In this document: piece by piece, positions 16,376-25,130 of the stretch
Position numbering within the stretch: the stretch's first letter is position 1
How the letters are laid out: each line of letters opens with the position of its first letter
Source of the DNA: Micromonospora sp. WMMD1082
GTDB taxonomy: Bacteria; Actinomycetota; Actinomycetes; Mycobacteriales; Micromonosporaceae
Reading direction: 5' to 3'
NCBI RefSeq assembly: GCF_029626175.1
Contig: NZ_JARUBM010000002.1
Coordinates: 434,001-498,000, forward strand
Length of the DNA: 64,000 nucleotides
Notes under the pieces: generated by a model
Told to the model about the DNA's origin: nothing
The model's database searches: none
The model's input: only the letters and a program-made list of their open reading frames with translations
Program-made: the position numbers and the translations under genes

Positions 16376-16885
16376 GTGGAGTCGTTCATGAAGTTCCTCG
16401 GCCTCGCCGTGCTGGCGCTCGGAGCCGTCGCACTGCAAGGCTGGTTGTTCATGCTGACCGTCGGGATCATCCGGGGTGAGTGGCTGGCCGGCCTGCCGAC
16501 AATCGGCTACGGCTCGGCCATCCTCGTTGATGCGCGGCGGACCGTCCCGCAAGTCCGACTGACCCACCCCCACCGAAGGCCCGTCCGGCACCCGCGCTGG
16601 GCGGGCCTTCGCTGTATCCAGGAGACGACGTGCCCGATCCGCTCGGCGAGCTGGCCCGCGAGGTTGCCGCCGCACACGCCCTCGACCCGGACGACCTCGC
16701 GGCGCGCGTCCGGCGCCAGCTCGCCCGGCGGGCAGCTCGCGGCGCGCAGCCGTTCAAGCGCTGCTCTCGCTGTGCCCGGGAGCTTCCCGCGCTGGCCTTC
16801 GCTGAGGACACCGCCGCAGGTGACGGCCTTCAGCGGACGTGCCGCGAATGCAACGCCGCCCGGCTCGCCGGCCGAAGATCCGTGA
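16376..16885 (+). CDS. Small membrane protein reading through a terminator; 3' end doubtful
   Basis: The first ~60 codons from GTG 16376 (ESFMKFLGLAVLALGAVALQ, GWLFMLTVGIIRGEWLAG, IGYGSAILVDARR) encode a plausible one- or two-helix membrane protein. The frame then runs through the 16574-16611 hairpin and overlaps the next gene out of frame. A TGA one base out of frame occurs at 16560-16562, so a small frameshift near the 3' end, or an unusual tail, is likely. The true end is probably near 16560. Confidence 0.35.
   Translation: MESFMKFLGLAVLALGAVALQGWLFMLTVGIIRGEWLAGLPTIGYGSAILVDARRTVPQVRLTHPHRRPVRHPRWAGLRCIQETTCPIRSASWPARLPPHTPSTRTTSRRASGASSPGGQLAARSRSSAALAVPGSFPRWPSLRTPPQVTAFSGRAANATPPGSPAEDP
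16574..16611 (+). terminator. Terminator-like hairpin
   Basis: CGAAGGCCCG (16574-16583) pairs with CGGGCCTTCG (16602-16611). It closes the P3 operon upstream of the GTG at 16630. Confidence 0.65.
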
Positions 16886-16905
16886 CACCGGACCTTGGCG
16901 CATAG
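16630..16905 (+). CDS. Zinc-finger protein, probable remnant of an HNH gene
   Basis: 91 aa. An N-terminal helix is followed by CSRCARELPALAFAEDTAA and CRECNAARLAG (about 48-83), a Cys4 finger closely resembling the second Cys finger of the HNH protein at 12268 (CRRCCQLVALSAFTSDRS, CRVCDSS). The HNH catalytic part is missing and the degenerate promoter P4 begins at its end, so it may be a truncated homing gene or a free-standing finger protein. Confidence 0.55.
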   Translation: MPDPLGELAREVAAAHALDPDDLAARVRRQLARRAARGAQPFKRCSRCARELPALAFAEDTAAGDGLQRTCRECNAARLAGRRSVTPDLGA

Positions 16906-17015
16906 GCACTGTAGAGGGAAGGACAGCGTCCGCCCTCGAACCCGCTACGGCCCCGCTCTTCCGACGACCTGTGAGCCCCTCGGGACAGGCTCGGGAGCGG
17001 GGCGTATGCGCCTTT
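16882..17015 (+). ncRNA. Degenerate promoter P4 followed by a two-tier hairpin, possible small RNA
   Basis: GTGACACCGGACC then TTGGCGCATAGG (16901-16906 = CATAGG) is P2-like sequence with a 6-nt loss in the spacer. No good coding frame follows. Instead GCCCCGCTC (16950-16958) pairs with GAGCGGGGC (16995-17003), with an inner stem CCTGT/ACAGG (16968-16972/16985-16989), then CGCCTTTGAC. A small structured transcript is conceivable, but the altered spacing may have killed the promoter. Confidence 0.3.
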
Positions 17016-17303
17016 GACTAGGTGCCCCCTCGGTCCTCTGCCTTCGGGTATTGACGCTGCCTGCGCTGGACGCAGGGTGCGGACGCGCACGGGCGACCCT
17101 CGGCCATGCCGGCATGACGTCGGCCGCATCAGGGTCTTGGGACAGCCGGTAGCACGCCGATAACGGCCCCCACCAACACACAGACCAACGCCCCCGGAGG
17201 CGCCCTCCCCACGCGCGCGAGCCCCCGCCTACCGCGGGGTGCTGCTCGCAAGCGCGGGGGGTCGAGCGACCTGGGGGCGTCTTCTTTTACCTGGGGGTGG
17301 ACC
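17016..17303 (+). terminator. Non-coding stretch ending in a large branched terminator
   Basis: No coding frame is supported here. ACGCCCCCGG (17188-17197) pairs with CCTGGGGGCGT (17270-17280), followed by CTTCTTTT. An inner hairpin CCCCGC-CTAC-GCGGGG sits inside. This separates the accessory block from the packaging genes. GGGGGTGG upstream of the TTG at 17304 may be the HNH ribosome site. Confidence 0.6.
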
Positions 17304-17603
17304 TTGACCTGGGAGGGGTCAGACCGAAGGGCCCGCCTTCCGCATGACTGGGCCCTCCGTCGTGTGAGGGTGCTACGGCGTGACGGCTACCGCTGTAGGC
17401 AGCGCTTCAGCACAGGCGCGCTGTGTGGTGCACCTGCATCGCAGGTCGACCACATCGAGCGTGGCGACAACCACGACGAGGACAATCTTCAAGCGCTGTG
17501 TGTGTATTGCCACGGCGTGAAGACCGCTGCTGAAGCAGCACAAGCACGACAACCGCGACCGAAGCAAGCGCGCGAAGCCGAGCGTCACCCTGGGGAGCTG
17601 TGA
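17304..17603 (+). CDS. HNH endonuclease, packaging-associated
   Basis: 99 aa from TTG 17304 (MTWEGSDRRARLPHDW, a common start of this family). It has RDGYRCRQ, a zinc Cys and the HNH core QVDHIERGDNHDEDNLQALCVYCH. Small HNH proteins encoded beside terminase genes in cos phages work with terminase in genome end processing (HK97 gp74-type; family knowledge), so this gene suggests cos packaging. The next 500 bp, before the terminase genes, would be the place to look for cos. Confidence 0.85.
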   Translation: MTWEGSDRRARLPHDWALRRVRVLRRDGYRCRQRFSTGALCGAPASQVDHIERGDNHDEDNLQALCVYCHGVKTAAEAAQARQPRPKQAREAERHPGEL

Positions 17604-18065
17604 CGCTCTGTCACCCCTGGGGGGAGGCCCCCTCCCCTCTCCTCCCCTCTACCGAAGCGGCATAGCGCCTCGGGCTCTGTACGGGCGTAGAGGTCGTGAC
17701 TGAGGGTCAGCATTCGCGCTAAGTAACCATCCGCACCTATCGATGCGCGCTACTGAGCTGCGCCGGGAGCTGGAAACGATGATCTTCGGCCATTCTCGCC
17801 TTCACGGCTGGTGGCGCTGGCTACCGCTGTACGTCTCGCCAGTCTTCGAGGACCGTCGCTACCCCTTCCGGACCGCCCGCGGCGTAGCCGTCGGCACCTT
17901 CGGCCGCTACTGCTACGCCGTCCGCGTCACTGACTGACCTCGGGCGCCTCGCTTCGACCACCGGGAAACCGCACGGCCGGAACCGCCCCGGCGCAGCGGG
18001 AGAAACGGCCGACCAGGGCCGGAGGTGCGTTCCCGCCGAGGTGGGAGAGGCGCCCGCACAGCACA
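17604..18065. other. Mostly non-coding region, candidate cos locus
   Basis: Low coding potential apart from one short frame (17743-17937). It holds a G/C-run palindrome-like tract near 17620-17640 (CCCCTGGGGGGAGGCCCCCT) and a CT-rich tract, then unstructured sequence. Between a packaging HNH and terminase this is the natural place for cos, but no cohesive end can be read by eye. Confidence 0.35.
17743..17937 (+). CDS. Small hypothetical protein
   Basis: 64 aa, Trp/Arg-rich (RLHGWWRWLPLYVSPVFED). No clear ribosome site precedes ATG 17743. It lies inside the otherwise non-coding region near the presumed cos site and may be spurious. Confidence 0.3.
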   Translation: MRATELRRELETMIFGHSRLHGWWRWLPLYVSPVFEDRRYPFRTARGVAVGTFGRYCYAVRVTD

Positions 18066-18101
18066 ACGCCCGCCGCCGGCACGCAGCCGAACAGCGGGCG
18101 T
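18066..18101 (-). terminator. Hairpin downstream of the minus-strand lipoprotein gene
   Basis: ACGCCCGC (18066-18073) and GCGGGCGT (18094-18101) are exact inverted repeats located just past the lipoprotein stop on the minus strand. Confidence 0.5.
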
Positions 18102-18111
18102 CGAGCGGCAC

Positions 18112-18663
18112 CTACAGCGAGCCCTCGAACAGGGCCGTCGAGTCCTCGAAGGGCGCGGGCTGCACGGTCATCGCGATCTCGCTCGTGTCCTTCGTCGGCG
18201 CGCTGAAGACGTACTTCGCGGTGCGCTTCTTCCCGGGCGCCACCGTCGACTCAAACAGGCTGTTGATGTTCTTCGAGCTGTCGAAGACCGCTTCAGCCTG
18301 CGTGCCCTCCGCGCCAAACGCCGCAGTCACGATCGCAAGGCTCAGGTCTAGTGGCTCGTCGCCCTGGTTCTCGACCGTGATCGAGAACAGCAGCGCCGTG
18401 TTTCCGCGCTGGTGCCCGGCCGCCGATCCCGACGGTGTGAACTTCGCCGGCTTGCTGACGGTCACGACCACGCCCCCGTCGAGCGTCACGGAGTCCTTGC
18501 CCATCGTGGCGACCTTCTTCGTCGTCGCCTCGCTGCTCGTCGCGCTGTCGGGCTTCGCGTTGCCCTCGCTGACCGTGCCCGTGTCGCTGCCTCCCCCGCC
18601 GCAGCCCAGCGCCACCAGACCGGCGACGACGAAGGCCAGTGCGGACCACCGCTTGTTACGCAT
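18112..18663 (-). CDS. Secreted lipoprotein with DUF4352-type domain
   Basis: 183 aa. An N-terminal signal with lipobox LVALGC (Cys about residue 21) is followed by a Gly/Ser/Thr linker and an Ig-like DUF4352 domain (VVVTVSKPAKFTPSG, ALLFSITVENQGDEPLDLS, KYVFSAPTKD). It would be anchored on the outer face of the membrane. It is transcribed against the late genes, so probably expressed in the lysogen: a moron, possibly superinfection exclusion (inference). TTAAGGAATG at the start supplies the ribosome site; CTTAAG repeats flank it. Confidence 0.85.
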   Translation of the reverse strand: MRNKRWSALAFVVAGLVALGCGGGGSDTGTVSEGNAKPDSATSSEATTKKVATMGKDSVTLDGGVVVTVSKPAKFTPSGSAAGHQRGNTALLFSITVENQGDEPLDLSLAIVTAAFGAEGTQAEAVFDSSKNINSLFESTVAPGKKRTAKYVFSAPTKDTSEIAMTVQPAPFEDSTALFEGSL

Positions 18664-18709
18664 TCCTTAAGTCTCCCTTAAGTGGACGAAGGTCGACGTG
18701 CATCGTTGC

Positions 18710-18739
18710 ACGGCCCGTCCCCGCACCGCGACGGGCCGT
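18710..18739. terminator. Hairpin between lipoprotein and terminase genes
   Basis: ACGGCCCGTC (18710-18719) and GACGGGCCGT (18730-18739) with a 10-nt loop. It lies in the divergent region, so it may insulate the late operon or belong to packaging signals. Confidence 0.45.
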
Positions 18740-18800
18740 TAGGTCGGCTTTCCGACCCCGTACGGACCCCCGTTTACACGCCCTGAAAGGAGGTCCGCCC

Positions 18801-19253
18801 GTGGCCCGCGGCACCATGCACGCTCCGAAGCCCGAGGGTCAGCGCCGTCGGCGCAACGCCCCCACGCACGGCGAGACCGTCCTTCCGGCGGACGACGGCA
18901 CACTCCGCGGCCCCGAGCTGGCCGAGCTGACCGCCGGCCGCGAGTTTCGCGCCGAGACCGTCGCCTGGTTCGACGACTGGCGCCGCTCCCCGCAGGCCGC
19001 CATCTTCGAGCGGACCGACTGGCGGCGCCTGGCGACCCTCGCGCCGATCGTCGATGCCTACTGGCGCCGTCCCTCGGCCGCCGCGCTCTCCGAGATCCGA
19101 ATGAACGAAGAGCGCCTAGGCGCCACGGTCGTCGACCGGATGCGCGCCCGGATGCGGATCGAGTCCGACGCTGAGGCCGCCGAGGGCGACCTTCCCGCCG
19201 GGGTGACCTCCCTGACCGAGCGTCGCGCGGGGCTGCGCGACCGGCTCGCGTGA
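18801..19253 (+). CDS. Terminase small subunit
   Basis: 150 aa from GTG 18801, with AAAGGAGG upstream. It starts with a basic tail (APKPEGQRRRRNAPTHGE), then a helical core (FRAETVAWFDDWRRSPQAAIFERTDWRRLATLAPIVDAYWR) as in small terminases of actinophages, which recognise the packaging site. It overlaps the large subunit as GTGA. The leader shares CCCCGTTTACACGCC with the leader of the portal gene. Confidence 0.82.
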   Translation: MARGTMHAPKPEGQRRRRNAPTHGETVLPADDGTLRGPELAELTAGREFRAETVAWFDDWRRSPQAAIFERTDWRRLATLAPIVDAYWRRPSAAALSEIRMNEERLGATVVDRMRARMRIESDAEAAEGDLPAGVTSLTERRAGLRDRLA

Positions 19254-20998
19254 CCGCCGAGGACGCCCGGAACGCCGACCTTGAAGAGCTGAAGCGCCTC
19301 GCCGCGCTCGAAGCGCGTAAGGCAATCGCCCAGCACGCCCTAACCACGATCGAGGCGTTTCCGCTCGACGGCAGCGTGAAGACGCTCGGTTGGGGTGTCA
19401 TCGACTGGGTCGAGGAGTGGCTACTTCAGCCCGACGGCGACGAGGCGGGCGAGCCCTACCGGCTGACGCGCGAACAGCTCAACTTCGTCCTCTGGTTCTA
19501 CGCGGTCGACGACCGCGGGCGCTTTACCTACCGCCGCGCCGTGCTGCGCCGTGCGAAGGGCTGGGGTAAGTCCCCGTTCCTCGGCGCGCTGGCGCTGGCC
19601 GAGCTGTGCGGGCCGGTCCGGTTCTCCCACTGGGAGCCCACCGGCCGCAACGAAGACCCCCGCCGGGACTTCGAGCCCGTCGGCAAGCCGCACCCGGCGC
19701 CCTGGGTCGTAATCGCGGGCGTCAGCGAGACGCAGACCGAGAACACCATGGCCGCGATCCGCGCCATGGTCGAGCAGTCGCCGCTCGTCGAGGCTGAGGG
19801 CCTGGACATCGGCAAGACTCGGATCTTCACGCCTTCCGGCGGAAAGATCATGCCGGTTACCGCGTCCAGTAGCACCCAGGAAGGTGCTAGGCCGTCCTTC
19901 GCGATCATGGACGAGACGCACCACTGGACGGAGTCGAACGGTGGTTACGCCCTCGCCCGGGTGATCCGGCGCAACCTGGCGAAGTCCCGCGACGGCATGG
20001 CCCGCGCGATCGAGACGACCAACGCCCACGCGCCTGGGCAGGACAGCGTCGCCGAGATCAGCTATCTCGCGTACCTCGCGATGAAGGAGAAGCGCACCCG
20101 CGCGACCGGCATCCTGTACGACAGCCGCGAGGCACCCGGTCACATCGACCTCGCCGATCGCGACGCCCTCATGGACGGGCTCGCGATGGCCTACGGCGAC
20201 TCGCTATGGGTCGACCTCGAACGCATCGCCGAAGAGGTGTACGACCCGGCGACGCCGCCGGAGGAGGCCCGGCGCTTCTACCTAAACCAAATCGTGGCCG
20301 CCGCTGATTCGTGGATCGCCCCGCACGAGTACGACGCGAACGAACGCGACGACCTCGCCCCGCTGAAGGTCGCCGAGCCCGGCAAGTGGCGCACGGCCGA
20401 CACGGTCTGCCTGGGCTTCGACGGCTCGCGCACGGACGACGCGACCGCGCTGGTCGCGGTCCGCATGTCCGACGGCGCGGCGTTCCTGTTGGGCCTCTGG
20501 GAGAAGCCCGAGGGTCCGACGGGCGTCGGCTGGGAGGTCAATCAGGACGACGTCCGCGGCGTGGTCGATCACGCCTTCGCGACCCTCGACGTGATCGCGT
20601 TCTTCTCGGACGTCGCCTACTGGGAGACCGACGTCGACCGCTGGCGCGAGCTGTACGGGGAACGCCTGCTAGTCAAGGCGACCACCCGACACACGGTCGC
20701 CTGGGACATGCGCGGCCACCGCGCCGAGACCGTCCGTGCGATCGAGGCCCTTCACCGGGCCTTCGTCGACAGCGAGGTCCCTCACGACGGCGACCAGCGG
20801 CTCCGGCGCCACGTCCTGAACGCCCGTCGCAGGCCGAATCAGTACGGCGTCGGCTTCGGGAAGGAAACCCGGGAGTCGCTGAAGAAGGTCGACGCGCTCG
20901 CCGCTCTCCTCCTCGCCGTGATGGCCCGCCAGCGCGTGATCGCTGACGGCGCGCTCGCGAAGCGGCGCAAGCCGACCGGGCGCCTCTACGGCTTCTGA
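19250..20998 (+). CDS. Terminase large subunit
   Basis: 582 aa. The ATPase domain has a Walker A-like LRRAKGWGKSPFLGALALAE (about 97-116), Walker B with catalytic Glu in FAIMDETHHW (about 218-227) and a coupling motif region around ETTNAHAP. The nuclease domain has LGFDGSRTDDATALVAV (about 387), FFSDVAYWETD and a late Asp in KVDALAALLLA. It pumps and cuts the phage genome at the portal. The full length matches actinophage terminases. Confidence 0.95.
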   Translation: MTAEDARNADLEELKRLAALEARKAIAQHALTTIEAFPLDGSVKTLGWGVIDWVEEWLLQPDGDEAGEPYRLTREQLNFVLWFYAVDDRGRFTYRRAVLRRAKGWGKSPFLGALALAELCGPVRFSHWEPTGRNEDPRRDFEPVGKPHPAPWVVIAGVSETQTENTMAAIRAMVEQSPLVEAEGLDIGKTRIFTPSGGKIMPVTASSSTQEGARPSFAIMDETHHWTESNGGYALARVIRRNLAKSRDGMARAIETTNAHAPGQDSVAEISYLAYLAMKEKRTRATGILYDSREAPGHIDLADRDALMDGLAMAYGDSLWVDLERIAEEVYDPATPPEEARRFYLNQIVAAADSWIAPHEYDANERDDLAPLKVAEPGKWRTADTVCLGFDGSRTDDATALVAVRMSDGAAFLLGLWEKPEGPTGVGWEVNQDDVRGVVDHAFATLDVIAFFSDVAYWETDVDRWRELYGERLLVKATTRHTVAWDMRGHRAETVRAIEALHRAFVDSEVPHDGDQRLRRHVLNARRRPNQYGVGFGKETRESLKKVDALAALLLAVMARQRVIADGALAKRRKPTGRLYGF

Positions 20999-21032
20999 CC
21001 CCCCGTTTACACGCCTCGAAGGGAGGCCGCTT

Positions 21033-22415
21033 GTGCCCGCAGACGGCGTGATAGTCGGCCTCGCCGAAGAGCTGATCGGGGAGCACGCGACCGAGACCGG
21101 CAACCCGCACAAGGGCGCCGGGAAGGTCGCTCGGTACCTGCGCGGCGAGCACGACCTACCGTACGCCCCGCGCGGCGCCCGTGCGGAGTACCGCGAGATC
21201 GCGCGCAAGAGCGTCACGAACTGGCTCCCGCTGATCAGCGAGACGTACGTCAAGGGCCTGTTCGTGGACGGCTTCCGGGCCGGCAACAGCCACGAGAACG
21301 CCCGCCCCTGGGCGTACTGGCAGGCGAACCGGCTCGACGCCCGGCAGACGATCGCCACCCGCGGCGCGCTGGAATACGGCGCGAGCTACGTGCGCGTCCT
21401 GAGGGCTCCGAAGGCGCCCAGCATCCGCCCCCTGCCCGCGCTGAGCACGTTTGCGCAGTTCGAAGACGACGGTGACGACTGGCCGCTCCACGGGATTCAC
21501 ATCCTGGGCAAGTCGACCGACGGCGACCAGCTCTACGACCTGTACGACGCCACGGCCGTGCACCGGCTCGCCATGCCGAAGGGCGGCGGGACGCTGAGGG
21601 TCGTCTCGTCCGCCGCGCATGGGCTCGGCGTGACGCCGCTGGTCCGCTTCCGCGACCGCCTCGACGGCGAGAACCGGGGCATCATCACGCCGCTGCTGAC
21701 CCTTCAGGACCGGATCAACGAGGCTGTCTTCTCGCTGCTGATCGCGCTTCAGTACGCGTCGTTCAGGCAGCGCTGGGCGACCGGCCTGGCCATCCCAACG
21801 GTCGAGGACCCCGACTCCCCGCTCTTCGGCCAGCCCGTCGAGCCATTCCAGGCGGCCGTAGATCGGCTCTGGGTCACCGACAACCACGAAGCCAAGTTCG
21901 GCAGCTTCGACCAGACCGACGTGTCCGGACACCTCGAAACCTACGGGTCCGGCGTCCGGACGCTCGCGGCTATCGCCCAGCTCAGCCCTCACGTCCTCCT
22001 CGGCGACCTGGTCAACCTGAGTGCTGACGCGCTCGCGGCGGCCGAGGCCAGCACGCAGCGCAAGATCGGCGAGTACGAGACGATCTTCGGTGAGTCGTGG
22101 GAGCAGGTGCTACTGCTGGCCGCGCTGGCGGACGGCGACACCGAATCGGCCAACGATGACTCGGCACAGATCCGCTGGCGGGACACCGAGGCCCGCAGCA
22201 TGGCCGCGACGGTCGACGCCCTGGGCAAGATGGTGCAGATGCTCTCGGTGCCTGCTGAGGCCGCGTGGGAGCGCATCCCGGGCGTGACTGATCAGGACAT
22301 CAAGCGATGGCGCGAGATGGCGAAGTCCAGCGACGGGCTTACCCAGCTCGCCGCTCAGCTCGCCCGCCGGTCTGAGGCCACCCCGAGCACCGAGGCGACG
22401 CCCGAGGCCGCCTGA
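21033..22415 (+). CDS. Portal protein
   Basis: 460 aa from GTG 21033. The pattern YLRGEHDLPYAP near the start, the central VTPLVRFRDRLDG and the LLGDLVNLSADALAAAEASTQRKIGEYETIFGESW helix are typical of SPP1 gp6-type portals in actinophages. It forms the dodecameric DNA entry ring and binds terminase. The position between terminase and MuF genes supports the call. The stop overlaps the next ATG (TGATG). Confidence 0.9.
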   Translation: MPADGVIVGLAEELIGEHATETGNPHKGAGKVARYLRGEHDLPYAPRGARAEYREIARKSVTNWLPLISETYVKGLFVDGFRAGNSHENARPWAYWQANRLDARQTIATRGALEYGASYVRVLRAPKAPSIRPLPALSTFAQFEDDGDDWPLHGIHILGKSTDGDQLYDLYDATAVHRLAMPKGGGTLRVVSSAAHGLGVTPLVRFRDRLDGENRGIITPLLTLQDRINEAVFSLLIALQYASFRQRWATGLAIPTVEDPDSPLFGQPVEPFQAAVDRLWVTDNHEAKFGSFDQTDVSGHLETYGSGVRTLAAIAQLSPHVLLGDLVNLSADALAAAEASTQRKIGEYETIFGESWEQVLLLAALADGDTESANDDSAQIRWRDTEARSMAATVDALGKMVQMLSVPAEAAWERIPGVTDQDIKRWREMAKSSDGLTQLAAQLARRSEATPSTEATPEAA

Positions 22416-23155
22416 TGGTGCCGACCGCCGCGCAGGTCGCGGATGAGTACCGGCGCCTTCAGTCGCAGCTCAGCGCCGACGCGGCGGCCCGGGTGACCCT
22501 CGCCTACGAAACCCTGCTGGACCCGCAGCGCCTCGACGCGACCTTCCCGGCGTACGCCCGCGTGGTGGCCGAGATCGTCGCCGACGCACGGTGGGTATCG
22601 GCCCTGACCGCCGGAGCCTTCTACCTCACCCACCGCGAGTCGCTGCGGGTGGTCGACGAGGTCCCGGCGCTGGCGTACGCGGGAGACATCCCGTACGCCC
22701 GGCTCGCTACGTCCCTGCTCGTGACCGGCCCCGTGACGGTCAAGCGGGCGACTGCGGACGGCGACTCACCCGCCCAGGCGGCGGCGCGAGGTCGGTCCGC
22801 GACCGCGCGAGCCACGATCCGGCACGTCACCAACGCCGGCCGCGAGACGATCCGGGACACCTCCCGTCGTGACCGGCTGGCGCTCGGCTTCGCCCGGGTC
22901 ACCGACGGCGATCCCTGCTACTTCTGCGCGATGCTCGCGAGCCGCGGGCCGATCTACAAGAGCGCGAAGACCGCAGGTGCCGACGACCCCTACCACGACG
23001 GATGTGGCTGTGTAGTCGCCCCGGTCTACCGCCGTAGCGACCCCTGGCCGGGAGCGGCCCGGGAGTACGCGGCGATCTGGAAGGGCGCGACCGCCGGCCT
23101 GTCCGGGCCGGACGCAATCAACGCCTTCCGGCGCGCGATGGAAGCGCGCTCCTAG
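22415..23155 (+). CDS. MuF-like minor capsid protein
   Basis: 246 aa. The C-terminal Cys/His-rich core DPCYFCAMLASRGPIYKS and DPYHDGCGCVVAPVY (about 165-210) is the typical MuF/capsid-maturation pattern of actinophages. An RHVTNAGRETI helix precedes it. MuF proteins sit inside the procapsid near the portal, and some carry toxins or maturation activity; no extra domain is visible here. Confidence 0.85.
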   Translation: MVPTAAQVADEYRRLQSQLSADAAARVTLAYETLLDPQRLDATFPAYARVVAEIVADARWVSALTAGAFYLTHRESLRVVDEVPALAYAGDIPYARLATSLLVTGPVTVKRATADGDSPAQAAARGRSATARATIRHVTNAGRETIRDTSRRDRLALGFARVTDGDPCYFCAMLASRGPIYKSAKTAGADDPYHDGCGCVVAPVYRRSDPWPGAAREYAAIWKGATAGLSGPDAINAFRRAMEARS

Positions 23156-23223
23156 CTCGCGCCCTGCGAGCCCTCACGCGGGCAGGCCCCGCGCTCTCTA
23201 CCGACCCAGGAGGTCGATCCCCC

Positions 23224-23745
23224 GTGCCCGAAGAGGCTCCCGTCACCCCGCCTGCGCCCGCTCCGGCGGCGCCCCCGGCAACCCCGCCCGCCCCGGCTCC
23301 GGCCGTGCCCGCTGTCAAGCTCGACGGCCCGTACGACGAGGCGCGTGGAATGGCCTTGATCGCCAATCTCCGTGCCGAGCTGGCCGCGGAGAAGGCGAAG
23401 CGCTCCGGCCCGTCCCCCGAGGTCGCCGAGCTGAAGACCCAACTCGACGCGATCACGGCGCAGATGGCGCAGACGCAGGCTCAGGCCCTCGAAGCCGCGA
23501 AGCGCGCGGCCATTGCTGAGGCCAAGGTGCCGGCCCACCTCGCGGGCTACGTCACCGGCAAGACCGCCGAGGAGATCAAGGCGAGCGCCGAGCAGGTCGC
23601 GAAGGACTTCGGCCCCGCCGAGCCCGCCCCGGTCACGCCTCCCCGCGCCCTGCCGCGGCCCGCGCCCGTCTCGGGCCGCGCTCCGGCCGATGCCGCCCCC
23701 GCTTTCGACCCTGACGCCGTCGCCCGCGCGGCGCGGCGCTACTGA
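23224..23745 (+). CDS. Scaffolding protein
   Basis: 173 aa from GTG 23224. It has a Pro/Ala-rich N-terminus, a coiled-coil middle (EARGMALIANLRAELAAEKAKR, VAELKTQLDAITAQMAQTQAQALEAAKRAA) and an Ala/Pro-rich end. The composition and its place directly before the coat protein identify it as the internal scaffold that guides capsid assembly. Confidence 0.85.
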   Translation: MPEEAPVTPPAPAPAAPPATPPAPAPAVPAVKLDGPYDEARGMALIANLRAELAAEKAKRSGPSPEVAELKTQLDAITAQMAQTQAQALEAAKRAAIAEAKVPAHLAGYVTGKTAEEIKASAEQVAKDFGPAEPAPVTPPRALPRPAPVSGRAPADAAPAFDPDAVARAARRY

Positions 23746-23761
23746 CCTCTGGGAGAGGTAA

Positions 23762-24685
23762 ATGCCGCACGACTTCGTCATTCCGGAGCAGGTGCTCCGG
23801 ACCGCTATCGCCCTGGTCCGCGACGACCTGGGCACCGCCGGCACCTTCAATCGCGACTACGAGGACAACTTCGGCGGGGGTAAGGGCACCGTCGTGAACG
23901 TCCGCGTCCCGGCGACCCTGAAGGCCCGGCGTCGGCTGCTGTCGGCCGACGGTACTCCGATCACGGTCGACACGATCGAAGAGGACACCGTTCCGGTCGC
24001 GATGACCCACCACGTCTACAGCGCCGTGGACGTCTCGGACGTCCAGATGCGTATGGACATCGAGTCCTTCGCCCGGCAGGTGGTCGTGCCACAGGTCCGG
24101 GGCATCGTCGAGGACATCGAGAACTTCGCTGTCGAGACCTTGCAGGCGCTCCCCGAGAGCGTCGGCCTGCCGTACGACCCGGAGAAGCCCCACCTGCTGT
24201 TCACCCGCGCCCGGAAGATCCTGCGAGACCTGGGCCTGTCCGCCGATGGCCTGTGGGCCGCGTGCGGTACCGGCGTCTACGCCGATCTGGTTGACGCGAA
24301 CGCGTTCACCAGCGTGTCCGAGTCCGGCTCTGCCGAGGCACTGCGCAACGCGAACGTCGGCCGGGTGCGGAGCTTCAACACCGTCGAGAACAACCGGCTG
24401 GCTGATGACGAGGTGGTCTTCTACGGCCGCGACTCCTTCACCCTGGCCATCCGCGCGCCCTTCCCGCCGGACGGCGCTGCGTTCTCCGCGAGCGATTCGG
24501 CAAACGGCTTCGCGATGACCTGGGTCAAGGACTACGACAGCCAGGTCTTGAAGGACCGGTCGGTCTTCCAGACCTACATCGGTACCAAGGCCATGCAGGT
24601 CAAGCGGCTGGACAAGAGCGGCACGACCTCGCTGGTCACTCCGGCGCTGCGCGTGCTGACCGGCACCGAGCCGGACGAGGACTGA
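23762..24685 (+). CDS. Major capsid protein (P22 coat-like)
   Basis: 307 aa; GGGAGAGG precedes the ATG. It reads as an HK97-fold coat of the P22-like/actinophage type: the N-arm (IPEQVLRTAIALVRDDLGTAGTFNRDYED), the VNVRVPATLKARRRL strand, the spine helix with SFARQVVVPQVRGIVEDIENF, and a C-terminal A-domain ending LKDRSVFQTYIGTKAMQVKRL. It is the most abundant virion protein. Confidence 0.9.
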   Translation: MPHDFVIPEQVLRTAIALVRDDLGTAGTFNRDYEDNFGGGKGTVVNVRVPATLKARRRLLSADGTPITVDTIEEDTVPVAMTHHVYSAVDVSDVQMRMDIESFARQVVVPQVRGIVEDIENFAVETLQALPESVGLPYDPEKPHLLFTRARKILRDLGLSADGLWAACGTGVYADLVDANAFTSVSESGSAEALRNANVGRVRSFNTVENNRLADDEVVFYGRDSFTLAIRAPFPPDGAAFSASDSANGFAMTWVKDYDSQVLKDRSVFQTYIGTKAMQVKRLDKSGTTSLVTPALRVLTGTEPDED

Positions 24686-24689
24686 CTCC

Positions 24690-25130
24690 ATGCCCCTGCC
24701 CCCGCTCGCCCCGGTCGCCGAGCTAGAGCGGCGGCTGGGGCAGGCCCCGGGGTCGCTGTCCGGATCTGACCTCGTCCGGGCGGGTGTGGCGCTGGAAGAC
24801 GCGTCCACGCTCGTCCGGGCTGAGGCCGGACGGGACTGGGTCGCCGAGGACGGTACGACGGTCACGGCCCCGGCCGTGATCGTGACGGTCGTCCTCGGTG
24901 CCGCCCTGCGGGCCTACCGCAACCCTGACGGGTACTCCGGTGAGTCCGTCGGCGACTACTCCTACCAATACGCACGCGAGTCGACGTCGGGCTACCTGAC
25001 GTCGGCGGAGCGCACGATCGTGCTCCGCGCAGCCGGCAAGCTCCCGGGCTCGGGTGTTTACACGGTCCGCACGCCGAGCGCGTACGGAGGTCCGGGTGAG
25101 CCGGACCCGATGCCGGGGGTGGTCGCGTGA
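24690..25130 (+). CDS. Head-tail adaptor
   Basis: 146 aa, ATG 24690. The N-terminal VAELERRLGQAPG and the helical middle (VAEDGTTVTAPAVIVTVVLGAALRAYRNPDGYSGESVGDYS) match the head-to-tail connector adaptors of actinophages. It binds under the portal ring. It overlaps the next gene by 4 nt. Confidence 0.8.
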   Translation: MPLPPLAPVAELERRLGQAPGSLSGSDLVRAGVALEDASTLVRAEAGRDWVAEDGTTVTAPAVIVTVVLGAALRAYRNPDGYSGESVGDYSYQYARESTSGYLTSAERTIVLRAAGKLPGSGVYTVRTPSAYGGPGEPDPMPGVVA

